Part shown: piece after piece, positions 54,965 to 63,000 of the stretch
How positions within the stretch are numbered: position 1 is the first letter of the stretch
Layout of the letters: each line of letters begins with the position of its first letter
Position numbers and translations under genes: made by a program
Assembly: GCA_963783095.1 (NCBI GenBank)
Contig: CAWAMR010000002.1
Location: forward strand, 310,001 to 374,000
DNA length: 64,000 nt
Direction of reading: 5' to 3'
From: CAWAMR01 sp963783095
Lineage (GTDB): Bacteria; Planctomycetota; Planctomycetia; Gemmatales; Gemmataceae
The notes under the pieces: model-generated
Database searches by the model: none
What the model was told of the DNA's origin: nothing
What the model saw: the letters and a program-made list of their open reading frames with translations, nothing else

Positions 54965-56275
54965 TCAATTCACTTTCAACGAATTATACACCAGCCCCGT
55001 CAACAGTTTCGGATAGAAATAGGTTGATTTGGCCGGCATCTTCTCTCGATTCCCCGCGATACTCTCAACATGATCCATCGTCGCCGGTGGAACCAGGGCA
55101 ACGAGTGGGCACTCCTTGGCCCCGATCGCACCTTGCACCTCGCTCATGAGATGCACATAGCGGCATTTTGGCTCGCCGGCAAAGGCTTTCGGCAAGAGAC
55201 GGTCCAATACCAACACATGCAGCACGCTGACTGCCAGGTCGCGCCAGTCGGCACTGTGGTCGGCGGCGAATTGCTCCATCAGTTCAGGTGCAACCAGCCG
55301 TGCCGTTTGCCAGATTCCATCCGCTGTCGTGTGAAAGCCGAGAATGGCTTGGGATTCCTCGATCGCCATGCGGTCCCAGGTTTCCTGACCCGCTGCTGCG
55401 CCCGTGCCCACTTGCTCCACCTGGAAAGCCGGTTCCAGGGCAAATCGCAGTTGGGGGGCCGTCAGATTCGGAATGCCGCTGATGAGACGATGGGTTGGCA
55501 GGATCATCAGACCGGGATCATTCATCGAAACCAGCATCATCATGATGAAATTGCAGGCCGCCTCATCGTTGGCGACCTCGCCGGCCGACCGACGTTCTTC
55601 GAGGTAGCGCAGGCCCGTCTCGTAGCGATGATGGCCATCGGCGATGAAGATCGGTTTGGCATTCATCGCGCCGATCACCGAAGTGATGATCGCTTCATCG
55701 AAAATGGCCGACACCTTGCTCGTTACCCCCAGATGATCAGCTGCGATCACGGGTGGCGTGCGGAACAACAGGGATTCGAGTTTACCGAAGATTTCGTTGT
55801 TTTCATCGGGATAGAGGCCAAATATCGGGCTGATGTTCATGCCTGTGGCACGACAGAGTTTTAGACGATCCTCTTTTGGGCCGGTCATGGTCTGCTCGTG
55901 CGGGAAAATTCGACCGGAGCCGAAAGGTTCCAGGCGGACGCGGGCCATGAAACCGCGGCGATGGTAGGTTTTGCCCTCGACCGTGAATTCCTGTTCGATC
56001 GCGTACAAGGCTCGCAAACTATCCTGTTTCAACACCCCGTCGAGTTGCCACTCCTTGACGGTTCGCGCAGCGCGGGTGTAACGATTCTCGTGCTCCGTGT
56101 CGCCCGGCTCATCCTTGGTCAATTCGACGCGAATGGCGTTATAAGGGCTGCGATCGTAGAGCGTCTGTTGCAGGCCGGCATCAACCACGTCATAGGGCGG
56201 TGCGACAACATCGGATAACGTGCCAACGCGCCCCAAATCATAGCGAAACCCGCGAAACGCTCGTACATCGGCCAT
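54965..56275 (-). CDS. DUF1015 family protein
   Basis: 436 residues from ATG 56275 (MADVRAFRGFRYDLGRVGTL). Characteristic phrases: VVAPPYDVV, SPYNAIRVELTKDEPGDTEH, IFPHEQTMTGPKEDRLKLCR and IADGHHRYETGLRYLEERR. DUF1015 proteins are widespread, possible kinases of serine-like small metabolites (SerK-type enzymes belong to the same superfamily), but the substrate here is unknown. Divergent from the DUF1016 remnant. Confidence 0.92.
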   Translation of the reverse strand: MADVRAFRGFRYDLGRVGTLSDVVAPPYDVVDAGLQQTLYDRSPYNAIRVELTKDEPGDTEHENRYTRAARTVKEWQLDGVLKQDSLRALYAIEQEFTVEGKTYHRRGFMARVRLEPFGSGRIFPHEQTMTGPKEDRLKLCRATGMNISPIFGLYPDENNEIFGKLESLLFRTPPVIAADHLGVTSKVSAIFDEAIITSVIGAMNAKPIFIADGHHRYETGLRYLEERRSAGEVANDEAACNFIMMMLVSMNDPGLMILPTHRLISGIPNLTAPQLRFALEPAFQVEQVGTGAAAGQETWDRMAIEESQAILGFHTTADGIWQTARLVAPELMEQFAADHSADWRDLAVSVLHVLVLDRLLPKAFAGEPKCRYVHLMSEVQGAIGAKECPLVALVPPATMDHVESIAGNREKMPAKSTYFYPKLLTGLVYNSLKVN

Positions 56276-56396
56276 ATCGATCACCCTTCCAACGCTGCCG
56301 TTTACCTTTTCCGCACAGGTAGTTATCTTACAGTGTTATGTTTACGGTGTCCGATCGTTTGCAGCATCCACGCCGGGCACAATCAGGTGCAAGCAC

Positions 56397-56993
56397 ATGG
56401 CCGGAAAGAAACCACCTCCGAAATCCGCGCTGACGCCAAAGGAGCCGGTGCCTTTTGCAGCCCTGGGCGACGAGCGCGGGTATCGTGGTCTTTTGTCGGG
56501 CTTGTCTACCCTTTTGGAGGATGCTCGTCGCGGGGTGGCCAGGGCAGCGAATTCAATACTGACGACCACCTATTGGGAGATCGGCCGGCGAATCGTCGCT
56601 TTCGAGCAGGGAGGAAAGGCCCGTGCCGAATACGGCGAAGCGCTGTTGCATCGCCTTGCCGATGACTTGACCGCAGCGCATGGGCAAGGTTTCTCCGAGC
56701 GAAATTTGCGACAAATGCGGACATTTTACCGGGGTTGGGAGATTTGGCAGACACCGTCTGCCGAATTGAGGGCGCGCGCCAAAATTCCAACTGACGAAGC
56801 TGAACAGGCGCTATCGGTCCCTTCTCTGCCACTCGATCAGACGACAAACTCGACCGGCGTGTTCCCGCTGTCCTGGTCCCACTATGTTCGGCTTCTGTCG
56901 GTCGAAAACCCCAACGCGCGACAATTCTACGAGGAAGAAGCAATTCGCTGCGGATCGTCCGTTCGCCCTGAAAGGGTTTCCAATATCTCATGA
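56397..56993 (+). pseudogene. truncated DUF1016 (YhcG/PDDEXK-type) gene
   Basis: 198 residues covering only the N-terminal DUF1016 domain: YWEIGRRIVAFEQGGKARAE, YGEALLHRLADDLTAAHGQG, FSERNLRQMRTFYRGWEIWQ and SWSHYVRLLSVENPNARQFY. Full proteins run to about 340 residues and end in a PDDEXK nuclease domain, which is missing: homology stops near 56960 and the frame ends at 56993 on the start codon of YggS. It begins ATGGCCGG 113 bp from DUF1015. A remnant of a nuclease gene cut at a junction. Confidence 0.75.
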
Positions 56994-57692
56994 CCGATTC
57001 CGAAATACGAACCCGTCTACAACAACGCCTTGAATCCGTCGAAAGCGCGGATTCGATCGGCTTGTGACCGGGCTAAACGAAATCGCGAACGGATCACCCT
57101 TGTTGCGGTGACCAAAACCGTTGGCATACGGGTCGCAAGGATGCTGCCGGAACTGGGAGTATTCGATCTGGGCGAAAGCCGGCCCCAGGAATTATGGCGA
57201 AAAGCGGAGGCGCTGAAAGACCTCCCCGTGCGCTGGCATATGATCGGGCACATGCAAAGGAACAAGCTTGAAAGAACATTGCCGCTGGTCGAGCGCTTCC
57301 ACTCCGGAGATTCCGAGCGCTTACTTCTGGCGCTGGAAGAGGAAGCAGCCCGACAAGGCCGGACGGTGCCCGTATTGATTGAAGTGAACGCGAGCCGGGA
57401 GGCGGCCAAGAGCGGCTTTGCTCCGGAACAGGTTCCGGCACTGGGCGATTTATTGCGCCGACTGCCGCATCTGGTGGTCGACGGGCTGATGACAATGGCA
57501 GCTTATACCAATAATGCCGAAGACGCACGTTCGACCTTCAAAGTGGTTTGTCAACTGCTCGATCGCAGCAACGGATTTCCAGGCCGACAGCTATCGATGG
57601 GGATGAGTAACGATTTTGAGATTGCGATCGAGGAAGGAGCGACGTTGGTTCGCATCGGAACGACGCTCTTCGAGGGATTGCCAAGGGAATAG
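56990..57692 (+). CDS. YggS/PROSC family PLP-homeostasis protein, one frameshift
   Basis: PLP-binding protein that buffers pyridoxal phosphate. From ATG 56990 (MTDSEIRTRLQQRLESV) a one-base shift near 57045 continues as KARIRSACDRAKRNRERITL and AVTKTVGIRVA, whose Lys binds PLP. Later: WHMIGHMQRNKLERTLPLV, VLIEVNASREAAKSGF, LVVDGLMTMAAYTNN and LSMGMSNDFEIAIEEGATLV. About 233 residues, normal length. The start codon overlaps the truncated DUF1016 frame by 4 bp. Usually near cell-division or proC genes, not here. Confidence 0.9.
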
Positions 57693-57840
57693 GGGTGAGA
57701 AGGACAGAACCTGCCCACCATTTCGCTTTTTGCTGGTATCTTATGTCTTGGGTTGGCATAATTTCCTTTTTCAGCCCCGACTCCGTTGAGAACCGTCATG
57801 CCTAGGGGACTGTAGCGGGATCGATTTTTGTGCAACCAAG

Positions 57841-57870
57841 TTGGACAGTCGGGTTATTAGGTGCTATTAA
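57841..57870 (+). promoter_or_regulatory. possible promoter of the dCTP-deaminase-like gene
   Basis: TTGGAC at 57841-57846 and TATTAA at 57865-57870 are separated by 18 bp, 20 bp ahead of the ATG at 57891. Sigma-70-like, but planctomycete promoters are poorly defined. It would give a short leader. Confidence 0.3.
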
Positions 57871-57890
57871 TTTGAAAGAGCAGTGAAAAA

Positions 57891-59108
57891 ATGTCAACTT
57901 CCACACTGAATAGAAAGATTGTCATTGGATTGACAGGCCCGATCGGAAGTGGTGTGTCGACAGCAGCAGAAACCCTGGAGCAAAAGCTCAGTTTCAAAAG
58001 GATTCGTCTTTCCGACCTGATTAAACGTGAACTTGGAACAGCATCAACTGAAGGAAGACAATCGGATCGTCGCATTGCACTCCAAAATCATGGGAATGCA
58101 AAACGAAACGAACAGGGCAGGGATTATTGGGTAAGACAAGCCGCGTTGGAGAATGAGACGGGAAACATAGTAATCGAGGGAGTGAGAAACCTGGGAGAGG
58201 TCGAATATCTTCGCGAACACTTTCATTGGTTTTTCTTATTTGCGATGGACGCTCCCCGGACAATTCGGTGGGATCGTGTTAGGGAACAATACGAGGGAAA
58301 CGAGGCAGCATTCAATCGTGATGACGAGCGGGATACCGGCGAAGAGGACATTGCGGGCCAACAGGTAGGGAAGTGTGTTTCGGACGCAGATTATGTGATG
58401 AAAAATCACGAACAGATTCCATATTCCGGTACCAGAATGGAAAAAATGGAGGAGCGGTTCAAGCGTGAGCTCGGACACATAAGGGGTGATTCACTACGAC
58501 GACCCGATCGGTGGGAAGTGAGCATGGCTACTGCTTATGCCCAATCCCTCGGATCCGAATGCATTAAGCGCAACGTCGGAGCCGTGATTGTCGATCCCAA
58601 GGATATACCCTTATCGCTCGGATTCAACGAAAATCCTGTCCCCATGCGGCCATGCAAATATTTGTTCAATGGCTGTTACAAAGACCAAGATATGTTCGCA
58701 AAACTGGAAAGAATGCGAGACGTTTTTTGCCCAAAGTGTGGAACCAAACAAGAAGGGCAACTTCGTCCGCCCTGGGAATGCTTCAAACGTGAGTGCAAAG
58801 AAGACTTAAAGTCAGCCTTTTTCCGCAGTCGAAATATGGAGGTCTGTACCGCGATCCATGCTGAAGAGAGAGCAATTCGGAGTCTCTCGGGGAAAAGGGC
58901 ACCAGGTGCAACAATGTACGTAACCACTTGCCCTTGCTTCCAATGTGCTCGATACATTATCGATGCTGGAATCGTTCGAGTGTTGTACGTCGAGGCTTAT
59001 CCGGTCAAAGAATCGATTGAGTTTCTTCAATCCAACGGCGTGGTTATCGAACCGTTTGAAGGTTTTAAGGCGCGAGCCTATACTCGCCTATTCAAAGGTG
59101 CGGAGTGA
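57891..59108 (+). CDS. anti-phage dCTP/dCMP deaminase-type protein with P-loop kinase domain (DcdV/AvcD-like)
   Basis: 405 residues, two domains. The N-terminal part (about 8-190) is a P-loop NMP-kinase-like fold with GLTGPIGSGVST; the usual Walker Lys is Val. The C-terminal part (about 205-400) is a deoxycytidylate deaminase: HAEERAI near 323 and TCPCFQCAR near 347-352 hold the zinc ligands and the catalytic Glu. Between them lie extra cysteine pairs (FCPKCGTK near 280). This matches the two-domain proteins DcdV/AvcD that deplete dCTP during phage infection. Start ATG 57891 behind GAAAGAG. A zinc-ribbon gene follows 3 bp later. Confidence 0.85.
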   Translation: MSTSTLNRKIVIGLTGPIGSGVSTAAETLEQKLSFKRIRLSDLIKRELGTASTEGRQSDRRIALQNHGNAKRNEQGRDYWVRQAALENETGNIVIEGVRNLGEVEYLREHFHWFFLFAMDAPRTIRWDRVREQYEGNEAAFNRDDERDTGEEDIAGQQVGKCVSDADYVMKNHEQIPYSGTRMEKMEERFKRELGHIRGDSLRRPDRWEVSMATAYAQSLGSECIKRNVGAVIVDPKDIPLSLGFNENPVPMRPCKYLFNGCYKDQDMFAKLERMRDVFCPKCGTKQEGQLRPPWECFKRECKEDLKSAFFRSRNMEVCTAIHAEERAIRSLSGKRAPGATMYVTTCPCFQCARYIIDAGIVRVLYVEAYPVKESIEFLQSNGVVIEPFEGFKARAYTRLFKGAE

Positions 59109-59111
59109 GCA

Positions 59112-59351
59112 ATGTATCTCTTTAAGTGTCCGCGTTGCAAAAATCTAAGTGTGTCTTGGGATCCGCGTTCAGCACACCTTTTGTGTCGCTCGTCCGCTTG
59201 TACGGCATCTTTCGTTCCTCCGGATGAGAGAACGATGGGATATACCGGTGACCTTGGCTTTGCCTTGGCCTCCGGTCGAGTAACCGCAGTGGAGATCCAA
59301 AAATGGCTTGAGACACAACAGCCCGAATCTACTTCGGTAGTCACCGGCTAA
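59112..59351 (+). CDS. small zinc-ribbon protein downstream of the deaminase
   Basis: 79 residues beginning MYLFKCPRCKNLSVSWDPRS and continuing LLCRSSAC. The Cys pairs at about 6/9 and 25/30 suggest one zinc site. The C-terminal half has FALASGRVTAVEIQKWLETQ, probably helical. It starts 3 bp after the deaminase stop and is almost surely co-transcribed. No family recognised; it may regulate or accompany the deaminase (inference). Confidence 0.65.
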   Translation: MYLFKCPRCKNLSVSWDPRSAHLLCRSSACTASFVPPDERTMGYTGDLGFALASGRVTAVEIQKWLETQQPESTSVVTG

Positions 59352-59384
59352 TTGCTGATGCACGGTTGTTTTTCCACGCCGGGT

Positions 59385-60915
59385 TTACGCTTCGGCTTGG
59401 TATTCTGGGCAAGAAATCAACATCGTTTGCGTCAAACCGAAAAAATCTTTATTGATCGTTCGCCGATGCCGCATCCGCCGCTCTACCAGCGGCGCAATTT
59501 CGCGCAGTATCTTGGTGATCTGCTTCATCGTCACGGGCCGGACTAATACCCGCGCATTCGCGTTGTCCTTCAGGCGATCGCACCAGTCTGCCTGAGTTTC
59601 CGATAAGATCAGAATCCCGCCGCAGTTCAGCCGTTGTTTGTCCGCTTCCCACAAAACTTGCTTGAAGGCATCAACACCATCCTCGCCGGCGGTACCCGCA
59701 TCCACAATGAGCACATGGAAAGGCTGCTGTTGAAATCGTTGCACCGCGCGCGCGGCATCGATTGAAATGAGGACGCGATAACCCATTTCTCTGAATCGCT
59801 CTCGAAAGGCATCTTGCAGCTTGGGATGATGCTCAACGATGAAGACCGTCTTTGGCCCAACCGGGACCGGTTCGTGAACGATTTCACCCGACATTTCACG
59901 CTGTGCATGCCGAACCGCTTCCACGAGGTGCGACGGGCTTTGAATTCGCTCGGCCGGTTCAAATGCCGACATGCGCTGGAGTAACGAGTACAGGCAAGGC
60001 GGCAGGTCGGGATCGTCCCGGCGCAGCCCGCGCAGCACCTCATATCGTTGCGGCTGCATTCGCGCCTTGGCATCCTTCGTTACCGCCAATAGAGGTTGGC
60101 CAGTCAGCATCTCGTAAAAGACGCAGCCAAGAAAGTAAATGTCACTGCGCAAGTCACCGGATTTGGTTCCGGTGGCTCGTTCCAGTCCTGCGTAATCGAC
60201 CGTCCGATCAACGTGCGTCTCGTCCTCGTCCTTTGCAGAGAAACCGGTGATTTCCGCAAGGCCGAAATCCACGAGTTTGGCGGTGCCGCCCTTCGTGGAA
60301 ATTAGAATGTTGCTGGGCTTAATATCGCGATGGGTCAGGCCGCGTGTGTAAGCATAGGCCAGACCGCTTGCGGCATTCGTCGAGAATCCGCAAGGATTCA
60401 TCCGGCGCGAGTTTCTTGCGGATCGCAAGGATATCGCGGAGGTTGCCGCCTTCCACGAATTCCATCACGATGTAATATTGTCCGCTTGCAGCATCCTGGC
60501 CGACGTTGAGGATCTGCACGATGTTTGGATGGTTCAGGCTCATCCCCACTTTGCCTTCACGTTCAAACAATTCGATTTTATGCGGGTCGCTCGACCACTT
60601 GCGCCGCAATACCTTGATGGCTACGATCTCACCGTTTCGCGGGTTATCGGCCCGATAAACGCGACCAAATGTACCCGCGGCGATGCGATAGAGCAGCCTG
60701 TATCCGCCCAGGAAATAACCGTCGGTCTCTGACTTGAGGAGTTTTGCCGCCTGCCAAGGCGTAAGGTAGGCTTTCCGTTCCATGAGCCTGAGAAATGCTT
60801 CTGGAGTCGAATTTCGCGTATCCAGTTCTTCCCAACACTCTTGCCATTGCTCTTCCGTAATCAGGTTGAGACGAATGGCGCTTTGAGCGAGGGATGATGC
60901 ATCGGGACTCGGCAT
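59385..60915 (-). CDS. Ser/Thr kinase with C-terminal receiver-like domain, one frameshift
   Basis: About 510 residues from ATG 60915. After an N-terminal helical region (NLITEEQWQECWEELDTR) comes the kinase domain: AAGTFGRVYRADNPRNGEIV, AIKVLRRKW, VMEFVEGGNLRDIL; a shift near 60385 leads to AYAYTRGLTHRDIKPSNILI, KLVDFGLAEITG and SDIYFLGCVFYEML. A linker leads to a receiver-like domain (KTVFIVEHHPKLQDAFRERF, HVLIVDAGTAGEDGVDAF). The receiver's usual acidic pair near the start is EHH and the phospho-acceptor appears as VDAG, so its phosphorylation is plausible but unproven. Convergent with the zinc-ribbon gene. Confidence 0.85.
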
Positions 60916-61277
60916 GCAAGCACCTTCGGGGCAATGGCAGCGTTCTCATGGAAGTTTAAGATCGCTCGTAGACAATACCTTAACAAGCAAACGCTTGGGG
61001 TTCAACACTACCCGTTCCCAAAGGGAGTAATTTCCAAATTACAAATCTTTCACAATTCCCAAACCCTGATTTCAAAATGGTATGGGAAGTCCGGCGTTTT
61101 ATTCGCCCGCACGTTTGACATTTGAATTGGTCTTGGATTGTTCATTTGAGATTTGGAATTTATTTCACAGGAGATTTTTGCACTTGCTTCTCGATCGAAG
61201 ATAGGCAACGATATTAATACTCGCATTTGAACTCACTGCTCCACAGCAACACCCTCTCTCCCTACAAGGGGTGGTTC
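60916..61277. promoter_or_regulatory. divergent intergenic region
   Basis: A 362-bp gap between a leftward kinase and the rightward FHA-STAS gene. No gene seen. It contains ttgagatttggaattta (61145-61161), also found exactly at 16230-16246 upstream of DUF1501, in both cases shortly before an aggag-like site. Confidence 0.45.
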
Positions 61278-62102
61278 ATGAAGTTTTTCTTAATTGTCGC
61301 CAAGGGCAAAAAACAAGGAATGCCGATTCCGATCGAAGTTGACCTCTTCACCATCGGTTCGGGGATGGCCTGTCAATTGCGCTGTCCACGAAAAAATCGG
61401 CGAGCAGCACTGCGCCATCATCCGGCGCGAACGCAAGGTTTTCATCCGCGATCTGAACACAGAGGAACCAACTCTCGTAAACGGCGACGTGATTCCGGCC
61501 ACGCTGAATGGCCGTTACACCCCGGCGATGTCATCGAGGTGGGACCGCTGAAATTCATCATCCAGTACCACGAAAAGGAGTTATCGAAACGCGACCTGGA
61601 AGAGTGGGCATTGAAGTGCCTTGACCTCGACGGCTCGCGCAAGGTTACGGCGATTGATCGCATCGAAGCAGTCACAGCAGAATCGAGAATCATGGACAAT
61701 GCAGCCGATGTTGCTTCGACGATCCTGGATCGGATTTCGGTCCAGCGCGGCATCGTGAAAGGCCGCCTGCGCATCTCGCGGGAAGACGGGATCACCGTCG
61801 TGCGGATTAACGACGTCTACCTTGTCGAGGAAGCAGAACTGGCGTTAATCAAGAAGGAACTGCACGAAAACCTCAACCGCTCCAATCTGAAAGTTCTGCT
61901 GGACATGAAAAATGTTCGGCGCATGTCGAGCAGTGCGGTAGAGATGCTGGCGGAAGTGATTGCCTGGATGCGCCCCTTCGGCAGCCGAATTGCCATCACG
62001 CGCCTCAAGTCGGAACTTCAGGAGATGCTGATGAACTTTCCCTCCTCGGCCGGCATGAAATTCATTCCCGATAAAAAGATCGCCATGCAAGGGAAGTGGT
62101 GA
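61278..62102 (+). CDS. FHA-STAS fusion protein, two compensating frameshifts
   Basis: About 274 residues. The start MKFFLIVAKGKKQGMPIPIE leads to an FHA domain; its core is in another frame between about 61383 and 61510: VHEKIGEQHCAIIRRERKVF and DLNTEEPTLVNGDVI, where His and Arg/Ser-like positions bind phosphothreonine. The frame then returns (LHPGDVIEVGPLKFII). After a linker comes a STAS domain: GRLRISREDGITVVRINDVY and VLLDMKNVRRMSSSAVEMLA, as in anti-sigma-factor antagonists. A cytoplasmic adaptor reading kinase output is likely; neighbouring kinases are at 59385 and 63001. Confidence 0.85.
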   Translation: MKFFLIVAKGKKQGMPIPIEVDLFTIGSGMACQLRCPRKNRRAALRHHPARTQGFHPRSEHRGTNSRKRRRDSGHAEWPLHPGDVIEVGPLKFIIQYHEKELSKRDLEEWALKCLDLDGSRKVTAIDRIEAVTAESRIMDNAADVASTILDRISVQRGIVKGRLRISREDGITVVRINDVYLVEEAELALIKKELHENLNRSNLKVLLDMKNVRRMSSSAVEMLAEVIAWMRPFGSRIAITRLKSELQEMLMNFPSSAGMKFIPDKKIAMQGKW

Positions 62103-62194
62103 TTCATCCCGTGGTGGTGTAGTGGGTACCCGGTCAACTCAAAAGAACTTTTAGACGATATCGATTCATGGCAACTTTCGGAGACGGTAACCCC

Positions 62195-62347
62195 ATGAAT
62201 GATACTTCCGCCATCATTGACCTTCTTGACAATCCATCAATGATAGCTGCAGGTCGCTACGGCGTTCAGGAATTTGCCGAGAAGGAACGCACGGGAGCAT
62301 TCCATCCGTCGGGTGGCTCCAGACGTCCGCGTGGTGGTTGTGCTTAG
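62195..62347 (+). pseudogene. degraded copy of the antitoxin-like small gene
   Basis: Starts MNDTSAIIDLLDNPSMIAAG, close to the N-terminus of the 74-residue protein at 17803, then loses resemblance; a piece resembling its central helix (RRVAPDVR) is in another frame. The stop at 62347 is 17 bp ahead of the sigma-factor start. A frameshifted paralog. Confidence 0.55.
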
Positions 62348-62364
62348 CCCATCGGTGCCAACTA

Positions 62365-62919
62365 ATGACTGGCGTAACTCGAATCCTGTCCGCCATCGAG
62401 CAAGGCGATCCGCACGCTGCCGAGCAACTCTTGCCGCTGGTCTACCAGGAGCTGCGCAAGCTGGCGGCAAAACGACTGGCGGAGGAAAAGCCTGGCCAGA
62501 CGCTACAAGCTACGGCATTGGTCCATGAGGCGTACCTGCGCCTGGTGAACGTGAACAAAGAGCAGCAGTGGAACAGCCGCGGCCATTTCTTTGCAGCTGC
62601 GGCCGAGGCCATGCGGCGAATCCTGGTGGATCAGGCCCGTCGCAAGAAGACAGAAAAGCACGGTGGCGGTCATCTTCACGTCGAACTCCCCGATGATCTC
62701 GCCGCACACGAGGGGCGTTCCGACGACATCATTGCACTGGACGAGGCGTTGACCCGACTGGAAGGCCACGACCCTAACGCGGCCCGGCTGGTGAAGTTGC
62801 GGTTTTTCGCGGGTGTGTCGCATCAGGACGCAGCGGACGCCTTGGGTATAAGCCGCGGCACCGCCGACCGCCTTTGGTCGCTCGGCCGGGCCTGGCTGTT
62901 CCGCGAGTTGTCGAAATAG
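62365..62919 (+). CDS. ECF-type sigma factor (planctomycete TIGR02999-like)
   Basis: 184 residues from ATG 62365 (MTGVTRILSAIEQGDPHAAE). Region 2 contains LLPLVYQELRKLAAKRLAEE and ATALVHEAYLRLVNV; the NSRGHFFAAAAEAMRRILVD and QARRKKTEKHGG parts are typical of this large planctomycete/acidobacterial ECF-like group. Region 4: LEGHDPNAARLVKLRFFAGV and HQDAADALGISRGTADRLW. It lies 81 bp ahead of a kinase gene, the usual pairing. Intact. Confidence 0.93.
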   Translation: MTGVTRILSAIEQGDPHAAEQLLPLVYQELRKLAAKRLAEEKPGQTLQATALVHEAYLRLVNVNKEQQWNSRGHFFAAAAEAMRRILVDQARRKKTEKHGGGHLHVELPDDLAAHEGRSDDIIALDEALTRLEGHDPNAARLVKLRFFAGVSHQDAADALGISRGTADRLWSLGRAWLFRELSK

Positions 62920-63000
62920 GCTTAGATCTTTTTCGCGCCACATGGCCTTACTTTCTCGCACTGAGAGATAGGGGCGTTTCGAACCATCCGGACATCACCC

